64,000 nucleotides of DNA from assembly GCA_963920575.1 (NCBI GenBank), contig OY986970.1:25191869-25255868 (forward strand), given 5' to 3'. A program made the translations under genes and the position numbers. This document shows positions 11,524-24,599 of the stretch, one piece after another (positions within the stretch are counted from its first letter, which is position 1; every line of letters starts with the position of its first letter). This DNA comes from Narthecium ossifragum. Taxonomy: Eukaryota > Streptophyta > Magnoliopsida > Dioscoreales > Nartheciaceae. The notes under the pieces were generated by a model, which searched no databases, was not told the DNA's origin, and was given only the letters and a program-made list of their open reading frames with translations.

Positions 11524-14500
11524 TTAGGAGATAAGAACATAGTCTGTCTTTGAAATCATATCTGCAGCAGTTGGAGGCAGATTATGCCGGGAGATATCTT
11601 GCCTGACCTTCGCGTGAGTCTCAGCGTCATGTTGGAACATTGAAACCAGCTGCTCGAGCTCCAGCTTCCGCACATTGACCTTCTCTTCAGTGATTGGATT
11701 CCGCAAGCCGAAACAAAGCATCCCCAGCCCGCAGAGGACAATGCCTATGAAACAAAGAATGACAGCAAACAAGCTGAATGCATATGGAGTATTCTGAGAT
11801 CCTGGAATTCCATCCACATTGATCCCAAAGAGGCCAGTGATTATGGAGAGAACAAGGCCGCAGCCACCAAAAACAGTCAAATTATGTTGGACACGAAGGC
11901 TTCTATCCTGAAACAGATAAATCGGACAAAAGCAATCACTTTTTTTTAGATACAAGAAAACTGTGATTATCGGAGACCAAGATGCTCAAACACATAAAAT
12001 TGAGGTTGTACCTGCAGCCAAGCACGCACAGTACTTTGCATAACATCCTGGACTGTAAACAGCCGTCCACGGACTGCTTCCTGCTCTTCCAACATATCCC
12101 TTGTACTCTTTCTGATTCCTTCCAACAGATTCCTTGCAGCATTGCCTTTCAAATGCTGGAGAAGCTCAAATACAATCTCCTCCCTAGCATGCAATGACCA
12201 TTTAACTCTAATGACCTGGAAAAAAGTCAAACTGAACCATCATGGTGCGCCCTTGCAGGAAATTTTGAAATGATAGGCATGGACAAATCCTTACTGCAAG
12301 TGCGTGTGTTTTAAAGCATGCCATACATGAGAACATCCTCTTATATGCTCGGGGTCATGTTTCGGCTGAGCAACCTATAGCCTCGTCTGAATCATGCATC
12401 TCAGATTCTTAGCACAACATCAGACTATTCAGCAGGCTGTAGCTAATACACTCTATCTTCCTAGGATCCTTGCAAGACCCTTACTAGGCCTTAGTACTCC
12501 ATTGAGGTCTTAAATTTCCAACTCTATTTGAAACCTTTTCTTTGGGCATTGTAACTACCTATTTTTATGTCTTCATGGCTGTTTATGCTTCCGTATGGGG
12601 GAGTCATCATGTATACTTCTACTACCATGCCTAACTTGTGTAATCCACATTGTCACCCATACTTTGAAGGTTGTCCACCACCAAATCAGATAGCTTACCA
12701 GGTGATTCATTTCACTTCTTCATCCAAATTCTAGGCTCTTAGGGGTGCTGGTGTTGTATATGTCATTTTCCCGACGTAGCCTAGGGAGAGTTAATCCTCC
12801 CAACCACTCAACTTAGTGGATGCCACTTTCACAGATCCATATTTTTTGAATAACATTAGATCAACAATAGGAAGTAGTCAGACCGAACACAATAAAGAGG
12901 TTTCAGGTTTCTAAACCAAAGACCTCTTAGCGCTCCAAGGCCAGGTCTTAAATAACTCGGGCATCAAATGCCATCTACACCCGTACTTCAAACAATAAGT
13001 CCCCTGTGTGAAACCCATAGAATCTGTTTCCTAACAGGAGCCTATAAAGTTAAATGTGCCCAATGTGACCTGCTTTCACTAATTTGTTTCTTGAGCAATT
13101 ACTGTGCAACTGATCGAGTATCTTTTTAGATTATCATAAGGGAAAATGCATGTCAAGTTGTAACATGGAAGTCTCTACGATTAGCTTTGCTGACAAAAGA
13201 GAGGAGGGAGTACCTGGGTCGCCAATCTTTTAATTTCATGGTTAAAAATTAGACTGAGTAGGTTCAGATCTTCACGACTTCTCCTGTTCATTGTGAAAAC
13301 TCTAATTCAAATTCAATAAACTAGAAAGAAAGCTAGAACTCACAGTAAAAGCAAACAGCAGTACCTGTTGACAAATTTCAGCTCGATTTCATCTGCTTCT
13401 CCAAACACATACTTGCGGAACAATCTAAAGCATGTCAAAGATACGTGTCACTAATTCCTTCAGCTAATATGCAGGATAATCAACACCGTTGCATAATTTG
13501 ATTAGGTAACTATCAGGAGACGAATTGACAGACGATGGGTTATAGCAAAGAAAGTTGCAAAGCATCTAACCAATGTTTGAAGCATAAAGAGAAGTTAAAC
13601 CAAATAGTACCAAAATTCAAATCCACAGATTGTATCAGATAAATAACAAAACTCTCTGAAAGAGCAAAACCAACAAGGTTAAAGAAAATTAGCCTTGAAG
13701 TGAATTGATGTTCTTTCTCAAGCTAATGCTGAAGTTGCTACCCGCCATACCAACATGGTACTGGGCACTACAAAAACTGCTCGTGTGACCAACATGACCG
13801 AAAACAATGGTAGGTCAGTGAAAATAAAACGAGAAAAACCAAAGGAAGAGACTGACATCTAAAATCATCAGCTTTAACTAATTTAAATAAAGCATGCCGC
13901 CTGTAATTCTGAATTAGAGGTATGTGCTTATCTGACAGGCTTCATAGCGATAGAAAGCTGGTAAAACTTCAGTTATGAATACAAAGTAAACAATAAAGGA
14001 AATATCACATGTCAAAAGCATTTTTTATGTAGATAACCAAATCAATCTAAAGAAATCAAAGATCATCTAGATTTGCATTGAGTGGCCAAAACATAATATT
14101 TTAAGAGCATTAAAATCTAATGAGACTTCGCCATCATTAAGGACAAAAAACACGGCTGCATTACCTATCATCCCATCGAGAAAGACGACAAGTTAAGTGA
14201 GCAATTACTTCATTAGCTGACTTGGGGGCTGTACTTCCACCAGCAAGAAGAAGTTCCTGGACAGAGGCACATCATCGAGTAGAGTTGCACACATCAAGAA
14301 AGAAGATAAAATCGGTATGCACAACAATGTAGACTACTGCCTATCAAAGAGAGCATTGCTACTTTAGCCAATCTCTGCACCTGAACTTCAGTGATTCCCA
14401 ACACATTTATGTTTGATGCTGGACCTTTGACATGTAATGAAGTTATCAAAAAGTTTTGAGCTCGCCACGAGCGAAGCACAATTGGTATATCATCTTCATC

Positions 14501-15621
14501 ACAAAATGGGTCGCCAACCGATTGTCCTAAGAGTTCAAATAATAATCCTCCTGCAACCCGTACTGGGACCTGAATAGTTAAACAAGTCATCTTTAACCAA
14601 ACCAACAGGAAAACCCTCAATGCATGAATATATTAAGCAGATAAAAGTATACAAGGCTCAAGTTACTCGAGCAATTAATTACCGCATAGCTCCTAAGCAA
14701 CAACTTTTGTGTTCGAAATATATAAGAAAAGGCATTATAATTTGAATCTGTTGGAAAAAATTAAGGCTGGTTGCAAAAAACTCCATTTTCATAAGAATTC
14801 TCCAAGAGTAACCTACTAATGTATAGGCACAACATCCTGAAGAATAGTTAAAACTGAGAAACCCAAGCATGCATCTAGACAACAAATAAAGCATTCAAGA
14901 AAATTATGAAATAACTCACCTCATACAAAAGGTGCTTCATGCGTTCACTAATAAGCCGGCTCTCATCTCTGAGAGCAATGCTTATTGCTGGATGTAACCA
15001 TTGAGCACTGCTTAGCCATGAATTGATGGAAGGATGACCTGCAGTTACGTGACACCACCATGTTGGCCCTGCTGGACGCTCCCAGTATGGAGCTGCAACA
15101 TCCGCCACAGTAACATCATCCTCATCATCATTAAAACATGTCTCTTGTGATGCCCAGCTGGCATTTGTTTGCACCATTTGGACTAGTTCTGAAATTCTGG
15201 ACCATCCAATAGGAACCCAGTGGTTATCAGAAAATTCCTTCATGCCCCTTTGAGTGTCTGCACAGGCATTTTCATGAGCAACTTCTTGGGCATTCGGGAT
15301 CAATGACATGCTATTTGAGTCTATGGGGGAGGTATCTTCTGGCAAGCGGTTCACTTTCAAACTGTCAGCAGAGAGATTGCTCACTCCACACCGAGCAACA
15401 TTCTTTTTTGGATTTTCAGAATCTCTTCGATGAGTAGGCTGTATTCTCAGGCTGGACTTACCTGTATCTGGCCATTTATGACCTCCGATATACTCAAATG
15501 CAAAGATTAGCCCATCAGTCCAAAGATCTGCTCCAGATGTACCATCTCTATCCAAATTTGACTTATCAACTTCTTGCTTCTTGTTCTTATTGCCTGAGCA
15601 CCCCAATTGTTGATCACCCAT
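11524..15621 (-). CDS. CorA-like magnesium-transporter-family protein, tandem copy B
   Basis: Seven coding exons match copy A in number, phase and nearly in length: 14920-15621, 14381-14569, 14165-14256, 13365-13424, 13214-13283, 12012-12215 and 11524-11907, giving 566 residues (one extra codon, LGCSG, near the start). The start is the ATG at 15621. The two C-terminal membrane segments and the Gly-Ile-Asn variant of the CorA signature are kept (about 467-469). Most differences from copy A fall in the polar N-terminal region (about residues 60-140); the central and C-terminal exons are very similar, which suggests both are under selection. All internal splice sites are intact. Confidence 0.85.
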
Positions 15622-16460
15622 ATCACCGATCTTCACCTCATCCAAGGGAATTAGCGATGAAAAACTTTCTAGTGGGAATTTGAAGGCAAAATAGGGTAAA
15701 CAAGATGAAAAGCATCACATAAATCTCCTTAGCATCTGCATATATCACTCCAAAACATCAAATGACCAGGGTACTTACCACAAGTAGCCCTGTTTAATGA
15801 TGTCAAAAACACAGGAAGATAGTTCCAAGATCGCTCTGTCAATATTTTCAGAAGAAACTTGAGTACTTCCAGGATCCAATTAGAATTAGGACAGACAGTG
15901 ACACGTTCCACTGCATCAGTTTGCAGTTGAAATTTGAACTCTTAGCTCATTCAACTTGTTGCAATAGAACCCCGTCCATGGCAGTATTAAGAGACCTAAA
16001 ACATAAGTCAGAAATGACAGAACGATAAGTTTATATGTTCTCTTGAAAGTATATAATGTTGGTTAGTCCAAGAAACAATTCATTCAACAATGAGAACTTT
16101 CAAGCACAAGCTCAACATAAAAAATGCATGCAAAAATACATCAGCACCATGGTCCGAATGATCCAAAGATCAACTAGCATATAAAACCTATTCCGTTATC
16201 AGTAAATGGTACAACAAGGAAACAACCCAGAAGTGAGCCATCCAACGTGTTCGAGCCTTATCATCTTCATAGAACTACCAACGCATTGGAGGATGGAAGA
16301 AGAAGCATCAACTAAAGCATAAAACCTCCAGAAATCCTCCAGCTACCAAATCATTACTAGCTGATATCATAGTGATATCCTTATAACCATAAGGGAAAGA
16401 TTCAAGCCAAACAGACACCGATGAACCCCTTAATCATGTCAAAAAAACATTTTTTAAATT

Positions 16461-16502
16461 CTCCATCTCCACCTCCACCTCCACCTCCACCTCCACCTCC
16501 AT
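16461..16502. repeat. Hexanucleotide microsatellite (ccacct)n in copy B leader region
   Basis: About six units of ccacct lie in the region upstream of the copy B ATG, probably in its 5' leader or leader intron. Copy A has no such array at the equivalent place. Confidence 0.8.
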
Positions 16503-16759
16503 ACATTCACTTACTTTCCCTTCATCTAGATTACCTCACTCCCTATTTCACAAACAACTCAACTAAAGACGAGCAAAAAAAAAAAAAACAATGAATGATA
16601 AGTGGTTTGGGTGGCAACAAAGAATTAAAACGGATAGATTGAAAAGATGAGTACCGATCTTAGAACAGCATTTCTTGTCAGAATCGACACAGATAACAAA
16701 TTCCCCCCAGAAAAAAACCAGGGAACTAAAAATAGAATGCTTTGGAGTTTGGAGTTTAG

Positions 16760-16905
16760 TAGTGAAGATGAGGCGGTTTAATTGCTATCTAATAGAGGGC
16801 GGGGCGGTCGTATTCCACGTCCTTCTAGGCGGAGGGCGGACCGATCCGAGCCGTCGGACCCGACCGGCTTGATCCGGGCCAGGTCGGTTTAACTTTTAAC
16901 TGGAT
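16760..16905 (-). promoter_or_regulatory. Promoter-proximal region of CorA-like copy B
   Basis: The sequence is colinear with 10150-10340 upstream of copy A. Both contain the 20-bp phrase cttgatccgggccaggtcgg followed by tttaac. This marks the upstream edge of the duplicated unit. The position of the copy A TATA-like box is altered here. Confidence 0.5.
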
Positions 16906-17031
16906 CCTTGAGCCCAGCGTGATCCATCCTAAGAAAAAACAAGACCGTTGGATGGTGATCCGATGGTTGAGATAAACACACCGTCTCTACCACGTATGGA
17001 CGATGGTCTTTTGAAATATTAACATGAAAAA

Positions 17032-17341
17032 TGATTTATGTACATGCCCACGCATTACACATGGTTTAATCAATAGTGAGGTACTAATTCAACCAACTAG
17101 TTCATCGGTAGTGAGGTACCGATGGACAAGATAAAACATTCGATACCTCATTATCGGTAGTGAAGTACCGATTTGTTGATATAGTCCATCGATACCTGAC
17201 TACAAATGAACTAGATAAAAGATTCGGTACCTCACTACTAATAGATTGATCTAATCCATCAGTACCTCACTATCGATGAACTAGATGATTGAATCAGTAC
17301 CTCACTACCGATTCAAACTCACACGCAGTGTACACAAATCA
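17032..17341. mobile_element. MITE-like inverted-repeat element with internal short repeats
   Basis: The left end TGATTTATGTACA is matched by TGATTTGTGTACA on the complement of the right end. Inside, variants of 'tcggtagtgaggtaccgat' recur at least five times in both orientations with a spacing of roughly 45 bp. I saw no clear target duplication. A related fragment lies at about 3630-3790, on the far side of the CorA-like pair. Confidence 0.6.
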
Positions 17342-18547
17342 GTGCTCTTAACCATGTGAGCATGATCCGTAAGTAGCTCTGATTTCTAATGAAAAAGATG
17401 CAATTCGGATGTGTTTGTTGGTAGGTCACTTCCAATTATTGACATAAGAATTAAAAAAAGACATATCCCATTTTTCGATCGTTCATTCTTGGAAGTGGGA
17501 ATCTACGAGGAAGAAAGAGCACACTTTTTGAGTCACAGGAGCATCATTTTTGTTTCAGATTCATCCAGAACTGCTTTAATCAACAAGTGATGCTGCAATC
17601 TTAGTGGGATCTTCTGGTGAGAACCCCATAGCTATTTGCAGATCCAGGAGGTGCAAAGTCTTAGAAGAACTGTATCTATAATACTCTAGCTTGAAGTCAT
17701 TTGGGTAAGCAAAAGATTGGATTCATGGATATCTAAGTATCTTTCCTTGCTTGGAAGAACATCCAGACTTCGATCCAAGAAATTTATGCTACCAATAGTC
17801 CTAATTTTTCAATAGAAGTCAAACTCAGTTGAAGAGTCGGATTAAATATAAGACCCAAACCAAGAAGTCAACCAAACAAACGTTTCATCCCACATATATG
17901 GTCTGCCACAGATGGGGCTTTAATTGTCTTTGGAGCTATACCACCTCAACGCATTGAGGAGCTGCCACAAAGTACTAATAAGATTACATCCTTGAGATGA
18001 TGAGCTGGGTTACTGTGGAGCGGCGCAAGGCATTTCAGTCTGTGGACAAGCATTTGATATCTGAACAATGGGTAGAGAAACTCTGCATCCCAAATGAGTT
18101 ACAATCGTGATGATGTAGCCATTAAATTGATGCAAGCAGCGGTGAGCAGAAGGCTGATGTGCTTCTCAAGCTTAGTCAAAGGTTTTCTTCTTTGATTAAG
18201 CGCCGCATTTTCCTGCGTGAGAAAAGACACAAACTATGAGGCAAAACATGATTTGGATCAAAGAAAGAAAGCAATAACTGCAATCCAAGCATTTTATCTT
18301 AGATTAACATACAGGACACTGTCATTTATCTCTTCCCGCTAATACATTATATTAAGAAAAAAATAGAAAATAAACTTAGAGATACTTTGAACAGCAAACA
18401 TTACAAATTTTAAAGAAATCTTAATAACTAATGAAGGCACAAGATACAACCAAAAGAAGAAGAAGAAGAAGAAAAAAACATACCAAGATTACCAAGATAC
18501 GGATACAAAATAGGTGCAAAGTGACAGAAAGGAATGCCAGCATCCAT
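17342..18547. other. Region between CorA-like copy B and CTP peptidase stop
   Basis: The part near 18548 should be the 3' UTR of the peptidase gene. No other gene was recognised. An acceptor-like site near 18213 could open a short alternative last exon, but it would end after only five codons. Confidence 0.4.
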
Positions 18548-21500
18548 TCATCCCAACTGCTGAGCTTGGCACTTCGAGAGATAATTTATTACTTCATTTA
18601 AAGCTGCAAGCAAAAATCTGTGAGTGCTGATGATCAAGACCTTATGGCTGAGAAAATGAAATTAGTACCTGGAAGCTGTGGGAAATCTGGCTCTATTCCC
18701 TGCCCATTGATGTCCATGTGATGTGGAGTAACATATTTGCCAATAGTCACTACCACGCCAGATCCATCGTGAAGCTCGAAAACAGATTGTATCAAACCCT
18801 ACAACTGAATTATTTTAATATACAACTTGATAAGACTTGAAAAAAGAGTTTAAAAACATACACTTTGTTTCAAATTTTCAAAGGAAAGAAATAGACCTTG
18901 CCAAAAGTCTTTTCACCCACAAGAACAGCTTTGCAGTTATCATGAAGTGCAGCAGCAACCTAAAAGCACGCTGTTACACACTTATAATTGAGATGTAGAT
19001 GCAATTCAGAGAGAAACATCTGCATCACTTACAATTTCACTTGCACTTGCTGTTCTATTGTTCACAAGGACCTGCAGCAGAAGCTTTAAGTGATTAACCT
19101 CATAAAGACATCCCAGTGACGGTGTACAAAAGTGCACAAGTAGAGTTGTAAAGGAGTATAAAGTCTTGCTCTATCTGCTGGACCTGATTGATGTAACTTT
19201 TGACTAAATGAGGTAGCAAAATCAAATCAGAATCACAGTTCATCAAATCATGCCTATGCAGAATAATCCTTCCTTCTATCTATAGAATCTGTCAGCTCAA
19301 GAATTCCACAGTCAAAGCGTCCACTACATTGCTTCCACGCCTAGCTGCATATCTCTCATTGCTTTTTCACAAAACTCTAAGCTCGCTTGCCACTAATATT
19401 CGTCACTGCTAAAATCTTTATCCGCTTTCAATTTAGCACATAAAACTGGCAGAAATCTTCATTGCCACGAGATACAAAATGCCAATATAGGTGGTATTGG
19501 TTTAAGTATTGGTCCAGTGATTTCCTCGAAATCAATTTATTCCTCCAAAAGCTTTCTTCACAATCAGATGACAGTCTATACAGTTGTAACCTCGGCAAAT
19601 GGCATACTTCAAAACTTGCCCCCTTATCATTGACCATATGTTCTTCTATTTCAAGGATACCAACTAGTACCAAAATCCACATGAAGTACAGGCCCACTGC
19701 AATTTGAAAGTTTGAAATCCTTGTTCCAATTTGCCCAATTCTTCATAAATCAAAATGTCACAATCCACAGGTATACTGTATCCGCCTTTGTACTTAGCTG
19801 TAATATACGTCTATATACAACAACAATAAAACTAGGTATATTTAGCCTGAAGGTGATTTTAACCAGATAGAATTCAAAGGAGAAACATACAATAACAGGA
19901 TTAGTAACCAAAGGTGCAGTTTCCGCAGCTATAATTTTCTCAACTTGGGGATCCCTCCCAACAGTATGGATGACCTGCATCAAAAGTGAAAAGAGACGCC
20001 AAATCACAAATCTAATAGAACTAATAATCTAATGTAAAGAAAACGTCAGAAGCAATTAATCAAGAAGCAGTCTAGAGGTCCATGCTGATCTCAGAGAGCA
20101 GTTTAACGGGATGAATGGCACTTGCAGAAGACAACATTATTGACAAATCAAGTTGGCATGTTCTCATTTTTCATCCTTTAAGCATACAAAAGACCTTTGA
20201 AACAAAAGCCCTACACATTGCCCAATGTAACCATAAATTCCCTTTCCCTGTCAATTAGGAAGTCATTGTCTCAGACCTAGATTACCTACAAGTTAAGGCG
20301 CCTAAGCTAAACATATAGAATCCTAACAATTACGGGGACAATGCTTCTTAAATGGTTCATGGAATTAAGCAAAATTTGGAAAAGCAACTAGCAAGAAACA
20401 ATCTAGATTAATATGTTGGGAAGAAACTAGAGAGATTATGAACCAACCTAGGATTTAAGAACATGTAACAAAGGAAATGAATAAGAAAAGGTAAAAGTAA
20501 AACAAATATACTCTAAACTTAGATCTGTAAGTTGGTAAGGGATTCGAGAGGAGATCCCATATTGCTATACCAAAGACAAAATTAAAGAAAATATTCCCAT
20601 TCAGTGATAAAAATTAATGCTGCCAAAAAGTTAAACATATGCAAATACAGAAGTAAGAAGCATGGTGAAGGCCTGGGATATGCCACTCTATGCAGAAATT
20701 CTACTAATATGCTGCCTCAACATGAGCACGCTAATGGATGTAATTTATGAGAGGCTATGAGAAGAAAAGAAGAGGTGAGAAAGCGAAAGTTGCTCAAGAG
20801 GTGAGATTTTATTCCTCTCTAGCTAAGAAGTCAATATTTACAGATCTTTATCTAAAGGACTTCGAACTGTTAACTTCCATGCCTATGTTGCTAGCACTAG
20901 TGCACCCTGTGAACTACAAGGAAATTAGTAAAATAAACCAGAATTCTAGCAACTAACATATTGTTTGTGCTAATGGATATCAAAAGAAAGGTTTATCTGA
21001 CACATCAAAAATTGCTAATGACATGAAAAAACAAGCATATATTAACAAGAAGATACAGGAAGTACATACTGTTTCTCCATCGTTCAAGAAGAGCTTAGCA
21101 ACCTCGATTCCGACCTATGAAAGAAGCTTACTTTAGATTTTGCTAACCAAATGCTATATAATATCGGAGTAGTTAACTTCAAACAGGATATGAAACACGA
21201 AACATGGAGAGAACAGCATCAGATGTTAAGCTATCCTTCAACGCAAAAGGTAAGACAGACAAAAGGAAACCACATACTTTTTGTGCTTTCAGGGTTTTTT
21301 TTCGTTTTTCCTTTACCCGATCAACATGCATGGATTGTAGATAAATCAATAAATGTGATGAGTGATAATAGCAAGGAGAGATTTTAGTGAGGCCTTTAAT
21401 AAGGGAATAAGACTCTGTCACATTAATGCTTATACTAAGTCCTTTTAAACTGACATAGAAAGGTCAATGTTGTAACTTGTGGAGGGTCAAACATTTATCA

Positions 21501-24500
21501 ACGAAAAGCGTATCAAAGGTACACCGTATAAGATTATGAGAAGAGAGACAAACAAAGAAATGCTAGAAACTTTATATTTCTCAAGTAATATGTATCTCAG
21601 CAAAGATTCCACAAAAGAAAACACTATTAACGAATGCATCAAACAAGTAACAAGGTTTAATAACCAATGACAAGGCAAGTGCAAGAAAAACAAAACAAAG
21701 AGCTATTATACTCCAAAACGTTCTGGATTAACACCTGATGAAAAGTTAATCTCATGTAGAATGACAAGGAAAGAACAATGATCAGACAATTAGACCTGCA
21801 CTAATCCACCAAGGTTATCCCTCAGATCCAAAATAAAGTACGAAGCTCCAGAATCTTGAAGACGTTTCAATGCTGCAAAGAAAAAACATTGTCATTCCAG
21901 TTTTATCAGTGCAAGAAAGATGGAAAGCAGTTGCAGCATCAAGAATCAAAAAAACTTTTGTGATAAAATTTTCTACTTCAAATAAAGCACATGTAAGTTA
22001 TTCTGCATGAGAAGATGAACTAAAAAGCTACAAGTTTGACAAGAGTTTGAAAGTCAACAGTTGAGTGCATACCCGTTACCAAATCCTTTCTTGCTAGTGC
22101 ATTGAACTCTTTTATATGGATATATCCAGCAGAACCATTGCCATTTTCCATTTCTTCCAGACGATAAAACACTGGAGTTCGAGCGACAGGTTGCCTTTCG
22201 ATCTTAACAGATTTACTGGGGCCACAAGCGCCATGTTTAACCTATAGTCAGAATTTGGTGACTGAAACATCAAAATAACTCTATGTATATCATAGCATGC
22301 AACACATTTCCCACTTGATTCAGGAGACAACCTCAATAGTCACAAATGTTTCCTTCGGACCTTGCAGCATAGAGGATACATCAAATGCTGATTTTCCCCT
22401 TACATCGATGCCATTAACTGACAGGAGCTCATCCCCCTAAAATGAAAGATAACTCAACTACTTAATAAGGACTCTTTCAGCTATGAAGTCAACAATTCAA
22501 GCCCTAAGATACATCTAGTGAAAATTGGGGGAAAAAACAAACAGAAAAAGCCAATCAACATAAGCACCTCAAGAATCACTGTCAAAACAAAGTAATCTGA
22601 AGATAACCTGCTATCACAATTTTCAAGGGTAGCAATAAGAAAAAAGCATCAGAAATGACCTGTGGTGATAGCGACGAATCTGTTACCCTTCAAGTCCCAA
22701 CCAATAAAATAATGTGATAGGGAAAGTTACAGTGCGCCTGATACGAAACGATGAACAGGAAAAGCATAATCAGTGTGAATAGCATTACCTGTCTTACACC
22801 AGCAGAATGAGCAGGACCATCTAATATGATCCCCAATACCTTCAACTTGATAGCACCGTCATCACCAGGAACTTCCCTTAGGTTAATTCCAATCCCGGTC
22901 ACGTCATACCTTGCCATCTTTGTGAACTTTCATCAAAGATGAAAGTACAATTAGACATGAGAAAAGGCACTTGCAGTCTTCTGAATTTCACATGCCATTG
23001 AACAAGTGAAGCGCAGTTCGAAATCAAAAACTAATATTGTCAGAGAAAGGCTATAGGCATCTTAAATTGAGATAGGAATTAACAACAGAAGCAATGGAAA
23101 GGACACATTCCGAAAGTATCAATTCATAAAATGACACTCTCCATCCACAAGAATAAGGCATCACTCAGCGAGTAGTTTTTTTATCAGCCTTGTGAAGGAC
23201 TATATCAAAGTAGGGAACAGATCGATTGTAAGGAGATCAATCTTCTCCATCATAGGGATGTATTAACATGCATCAATTCATAAAATTGATAGGAAGTAAC
23301 AACATTAGCAACAGAAAGGACACATTCCGAAGGTATCAATTCATAAAGTGACACTCTCCATCCACAAGAATAGGGCATCACTCAGTGAGCAGTTTTTTTT
23401 ATCAGCCTTGTGAAGGACTATATCAAAGTAGGGAACAGATCGATTGTAAGGAGATCAATCTTCTCCATCATAGGGATGTATTAACATACATATATGTAAT
23501 GTGGAAAATCTTCACCCTTGACGCAAGGAGTATAAAGTTATGTCTTTTAGCGCCCAGCCGCCTCACTCGATGAAATTATTAATCACTGCACATGTTATTG
23601 CCATTTTACCAATTAATTGGACGAATTAGTTGCAGTTCCAAATCAATTAACAAAACAAGCCCAAAAGTTCAAACAATTAATGCATACAAAAAGAAGAATC
23701 AAAGGAAAAAAAGAAGAAGAAAGCATGATAAATAGTGGCAGAAAAAAATTACTTCAGAGGGAGGAATGAATCGTGTATATGGATCACCCAAGCTCGAGAG
23801 CATCCTTCTAATAACATCATGAGCTCTATTTCTCGTCGAGATGCTGCTTTGCCGGATATCCTCTCTCCATTGCTGCAATGCAAAGTAGGTACTCCAATCA
23901 GTTGCTCCAATACCATCCAACTTCTAATGGAAATTAAGTGGAGTTTCACTAGCAATGCTAGAGGAACGCCTCGAAACCAAATAAGAAAACCAACTTAAAG
24001 GAAAAGCGATATTAACCACCAAAGAAATACACTTCACGCGCCAAAAGAATTGAAGAACAATTGTCACAAAAAGGAGCTTTTTTGGTTTACCAGCCATTTC
24101 TCCGGGGACCATTTCCTGCCACCGAGGAAGCTCTCGTTGACGACCTGCCATGCCTCCTCCACGAGCTCCTCATTGGGCACCGACTCCGGAGGCACCTCCT
24201 CCTCCACCTCCACCTCCTCCCGGCACAACTCCGCCTGAGTTGCCACCACCTCCGCCGCCGCCGCAACTGCTTCCGGTGGATGGGCAGGGAAGGCAAGCAG
24301 CGCCAGCGACAGCACTCCGGCGACGGCTCGGAGGGCTAGGTTCTCGAAGCATGGGGAGAGATGGAGGTCGTTGCTACCTTCGTGGTTATAACTATTGGTT
24401 GTAGTAAGACGGAAGCGGCGGAGATTGGAGGAGCTTGGAAGGGAGAGGGATGGCGTCGTCGTAAGGATGATGGTGGGTTTGGGTAATAAAGAGGAGAAGG

Positions 24501-24534
24501 GAAGCGTGGAAATGGAAGTGGAAGTGGTGATCAT
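18548..24534 (-). CDS. CTPA3: Carboxyl-terminal processing peptidase, thylakoid lumen (CTPA3-like)
   Basis: Twelve exons join in frame: 24091-24534, 23753-23872, 22789-22926, 22332-22436, 22073-22241, 21796-21872, 21070-21114, 19891-19974, 19033-19071, 18897-18959, 18669-18798 and 18548-18603, giving 489 residues. The N-terminus is Ser/Thr-rich, then has a hydrophobic stretch at about 69-88 with Ala-rich sites after it, as in a two-part transit peptide to the thylakoid lumen. Next come SLGDPYTRF (about 177-185), a PDZ domain (about 193-275), DLRDNLGG, TASASE and GEKTFGKG. Ser403 and Lys428 are 25 residues apart, the spacing of the Ser-Lys pair in the Tsp/CtpA S41 family. These enzymes trim the C-terminus of photosystem II D1 or other lumen proteins. 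The GIGINLREVP and LSKC tail features fit the CTPA3 branch rather than the main D1 protease, from memory. Confidence 0.88.
23065..23489. repeat. 217-bp tandem duplication in CTP peptidase intron 2
   Basis: The phrase ggacacattccgaa occurs at 23101 and again at 23318. About 180 bp after each are nearly identical, ending with 'gggatgtattaacat'. The few differences are single bases, so the duplication is recent. Confidence 0.9.
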
Positions 24535-24599
24535 CTTCGGTAATGGATGGATTGGTTACATACATTGGTTGCTGGAGTGCTCTTTCTAAAAGCAAAGTA

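Noticed and set aside
18170..18230. Alternative last exon of the CTP peptidase gene
   Set aside because: The acceptor near 18213 would add only about five codons, whereas the exon at 18548-18603 gives the expected family tail ending LSKCQAQQLG.
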